A model generated the notes under the pieces. It did not search any database, was not told the DNA's origin, and worked only from the letters and a program-made list of their open reading frames with translations. A DNA stretch of 23,030 nucleotides, taken from assembly GCA_964596065.1 (NCBI GenBank), contig CAZQSM010000036.1, forward strand, positions 1 to 23,030, given 5' to 3'. Position numbers and translations under genes: made by a program. Source of the DNA: SZUA-254 sp964596065 (GTDB lineage: Bacteria > Bacteroidota > Ignavibacteria > UBA10030 > SZUA-254). The stretch's first letter is position 1. Each line of letters begins with the position of its first letter. Of this stretch, positions 20,810 to 23,030 are shown one piece after another.

Positions 20810-23030
20810 TCAGCGGGTTTCGAGGCCCGGGGCGGCGCTGATCACAATCTTCCGTTCCTGTGAGATCTTCCCATAACTGAATGAGATGGTATATTCTCCC
20901 GGGGCGACGAATTTTTGACCCTCGCCTCCGTAGTCACTCAGTAAATCGCGCGACATTTTCAGGTCCCACGTCACGCGGTTGAATCCCGAGGTCCCCGGGC
21001 CGCTCAGCGTCGCGACCGTCTGGCCCGCCGGGTTTTTCATCGTGAAGCTCACGCCGTCGCCGTTATATCCCCGTATCCAATACGTCAGGACCGCGCCTGA
21101 CGGCGGGTTCGCACCCCGGAAAATGCCGGATCCGGCCCAATCCGAGAATCCGGGGAGGAGTTCGAACGCCTCGGCGTTCGCTGGCGTGAAGAAGTGGGCC
21201 TCCTTCGACCGGACCGAATCGTGAAACTCCTCGAGCGGCCGGATGTCGTCGACGATGTACAGGCTCCGCCCGTGGGTGGCGATCACCAGGTCCCGTTCGC
21301 GCGGGTGGATGACGAGATCGTCGACTGCCACCGTGGGGAGGCCGGCGAATTTCATCCATTGCTTTCCCCGGTCGAGGGACATATATAATTGAAATTCGGT
21401 CCCGAGGAAGAGGAGGTTGCGGTTTGAGAGATCTTCGCGGATTACCTTGGCGGGTTCCGTGGCGGGAATGCCTGCCGAGATCTTCGTCCAGCTCCTGCCG
21501 CCGTCCCCGGTCCGGTAGGCGAGGGGCGCGAAGTTGCCGCTCCGGTGCGCGTCCACGACCAGGTAGGCGTCGTCCGCGGAAAAATGACCGGCCTCGATCC
21601 TGCTGATCCACTGATTCCTGGCCTCGCCGGGGAGGTTGCGCGTGAGGTCCTGCCAGCTTTTGCCGCCGTCGCTTGTCACCCAGAGCTTCCCGTCATCGGT
21701 CCCTGCCCAGAGCATCCCGGCCTTCAGGGGGGATTCACAGAGAGCGTAGACCACCCCGTAGTTCTCGGCGCCGCTGCCGACCGACATGATTTTCTCCGGG
21801 TCCCTGGCCGAGAGGTCGGGGCTGATCGTTTCCCAGTGTTCACCCTGACGGGTCAGTTTGAAAACCCGGTTTCCCGCGAGGTACATCGCCCCCGGGTCGT
21901 GGATCGCCGGGATGAACGGCGCGTTCCAGTGGAACCGGAACGCGGTCTGCCCCTCGGGCGGTTCGGGCCTGAGGCCCTTGAATTGTCCGCTTCCGAGATG
22001 GAGGCGGTAAATGTACCCCTGTTGCGCCTCGGCGTAGACGATGTTCGAGTCGGCCGGATCGAAGACGCAATAGAATCCGTCGCCCCCGCCGATCTGCGAC
22101 CAGTCCGAATTGATGATCCCCTCGGAAGAGCGTGTGCGGGAGGGTCCGATCCAGTTCAGGTTGTCCTGGAGGCCGCCCGCGATGCGGTAGGGCGAACGCA
22201 TATCGACCGCGATACGGTAAAACTCCCCGGCCGCCATCCGGTTCAGGTGGTCCCAGCTTTTTCCGCCGGTATAACTCTGGTAGGCCCCGCCGTCGGTCCC
22301 GAGGAGGATCCGTTTGGTGTTGCGCGGGTCGATGACCAGGTCGTGGAGGTCGGGGTGCACTTTCTTGAAGTAATCCTCACGGAACGATTTCCCGCCGTCC
22401 AGCGACACGTGCAACCCGAACCCGAGGACGTACACCTTCGAGCTGTCGGAGGGGTCGACACGGATCTGGCTGAAGTAGAAGGGGCGCGGATTGAGCGGGT
22501 TCACACGCTCCCACGCGTCCCCGCCGTTCGAACTCCTGAAGATGCCGCCGGTCTTGCTGGTGACGTCGCCCGTCGGGCCGCCCTCCTCGCTCTGCACCAC
22601 CGCGAAGAGTATGCGGGGGTTGGCCGCGTAGATGGCGAGTCCTATCCTTCCGGTCGAGGAGGGGAGGCCGCCTCCGAGCTTCTTCCAGCTGCCGCCGCCA
22701 TCGGTGCTCCGGAAGATTCCGCCGACCGGCGCGCCGCCGGTCAGGTCGTCGCCCGATTCGAACGACCAGGGGGTCCTCCGCCTCGCGTAGAGCGCGGCGT
22801 ACACGGTCGAGGGGTTCTTCGGGTCGACGACGACGTCTCCGCACCCGGTGATCTTATCGTGCGGGGACGGCGCGGTGAGGACCGCCTTCCAGGTCGTTCC
22901 GCCGTCGGTGGTCTTATACAGCCCGCGTTCCCCGCCCGGGTTCCAGAGGTCGCCCATGGCGGCCACCCAGACGATGTTCGTGTCGGTCGGATGCGCCACG
23001 ATCCGCGCTATGGTGCGGCTTTTCGGCAGC
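20810..23030 (-). CDS. sortilin/BNR-type beta-propeller protein, 5' end outside window
   Basis: The reading frame stays open to the right edge: the ten codons before the apparent GTG at 22999 read LPKSRTIARI, which fits the family segment SRTIxRI, so the N-terminus, including any signal peptide, lies beyond the window. The visible 739 residues hold VPS10/sortilin-like blades, for example YKTTDGGTTWK, FRSTDGGGSWKKL, FRSSNGGDAWER, SLDGGKSF, VTSDGGKSWQDL and SLDRGKQWMKF. The last 75 residues (from FTMKNPAGQTVATLSG) look like a FlgD-type Ig fold. No T9SS motif is at the end. Proteins of this kind are often annotated as glycosyl hydrolases with little evidence; no catalytic site is obvious. It precedes the TauE gene by 12 nt. 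Confidence 0.88.
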   Translation of the reverse strand, partial: LPKSRTIARIVAHPTDTNIVWVAAMGDLWNPGGERGLYKTTDGGTTWKAVLTAPSPHDKITGCGDVVVDPKNPSTVYAALYARRRTPWSFESGDDLTGGAPVGGIFRSTDGGGSWKKLGGGLPSSTGRIGLAIYAANPRILFAVVQSEEGGPTGDVTSKTGGIFRSSNGGDAWERVNPLNPRPFYFSQIRVDPSDSSKVYVLGFGLHVSLDGGKSFREDYFKKVHPDLHDLVIDPRNTKRILLGTDGGAYQSYTGGKSWDHLNRMAAGEFYRIAVDMRSPYRIAGGLQDNLNWIGPSRTRSSEGIINSDWSQIGGGDGFYCVFDPADSNIVYAEAQQGYIYRLHLGSGQFKGLRPEPPEGQTAFRFHWNAPFIPAIHDPGAMYLAGNRVFKLTRQGEHWETISPDLSARDPEKIMSVGSGAENYGVVYALCESPLKAGMLWAGTDDGKLWVTSDGGKSWQDLTRNLPGEARNQWISRIEAGHFSADDAYLVVDAHRSGNFAPLAYRTGDGGRSWTKISAGIPATEPAKVIREDLSNRNLLFLGTEFQLYMSLDRGKQWMKFAGLPTVAVDDLVIHPRERDLVIATHGRSLYIVDDIRPLEEFHDSVRSKEAHFFTPANAEAFELLPGFSDWAGSGIFRGANPPSGAVLTYWIRGYNGDGVSFTMKNPAGQTVATLSGPGTSGFNRVTWDLKMSRDLLSDYGGEGQKFVAPGEYTISFSYGKISQERKIVISAAPGLETR

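Noticed and set aside
22999..23030. GTG at 22999 as the start of the right-hand propeller gene
   Set aside because: The frame is open to the window edge and the upstream codons read SRTIARI, a family-like segment, so the gene continues beyond the window.

Overview
The window is chromosomal DNA from a bacterium of the FCB (Bacteroidota-Ignavibacteria-like) group. The pointers are a type IX secretion (T9SS) C-terminal sorting domain with the motif NYPNPFNPST, an S46 dipeptidyl peptidase, large sortilin/BNR beta-propeller proteins, a DUF1684 lipoprotein and complex I genes. Most of the window is GC-rich. The visible promoters are of ordinary sigma-70 type (TTGACA/TATATT), which would suit a basal member of the group better than the class Bacteroidia. 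The genus cannot be told from the sequence.

Left end (about 1-2890): a small secreted protein made of four tandem 14-residue units (minus strand) is divergent from a two-gene operon (plus strand). That operon encodes an eight-helix membrane protein of unknown family and an NtrC-like AAA+/Fis regulator. The regulator has no receiver domain and has lost the GAFTGA loop. The shared 272-bp intergenic region holds a perfect AT-rich inverted repeat, a strong plus-strand promoter and a candidate minus-strand promoter. The first 1.6 kb or so is markedly AT-rich. This layout (multi-copy peptide precursor, membrane protein, DNA-binding ATPase) is the best candidate for an undescribed system in the window; a peptide-signalling role is inferred, not shown.

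Region 2851-8711: a membrane glycosyltransferase (minus strand) whose last codons overlap the opposing terminator, then an operon of a zinc M16 processing peptidase and three complex I genes, nuoG, nuoH and nuoI. The other complex I genes are not here.

Region 8823-14192: a translationally coupled pair of exported M16 peptidases (one with the zinc motif, one without), followed directly by an 841-residue secreted beta-propeller protein with a T9SS sorting domain.

Region 14200-23030 is entirely minus strand. Reading in the direction of transcription from the right edge: a beta-propeller protein cut by the window edge, a TauE/SafE transporter, an S46 dipeptidyl peptidase of apparent DPP11 (acidic) type, a DUF1684 lipoprotein, a PP2C/SpoIIE phosphatase with an N-terminal sensory-like region, and a HerA-family ATPase. 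No tRNA, rRNA, CRISPR array, insertion sequence or prophage gene was seen, and no gene-free stretch exceeds 300 bp.
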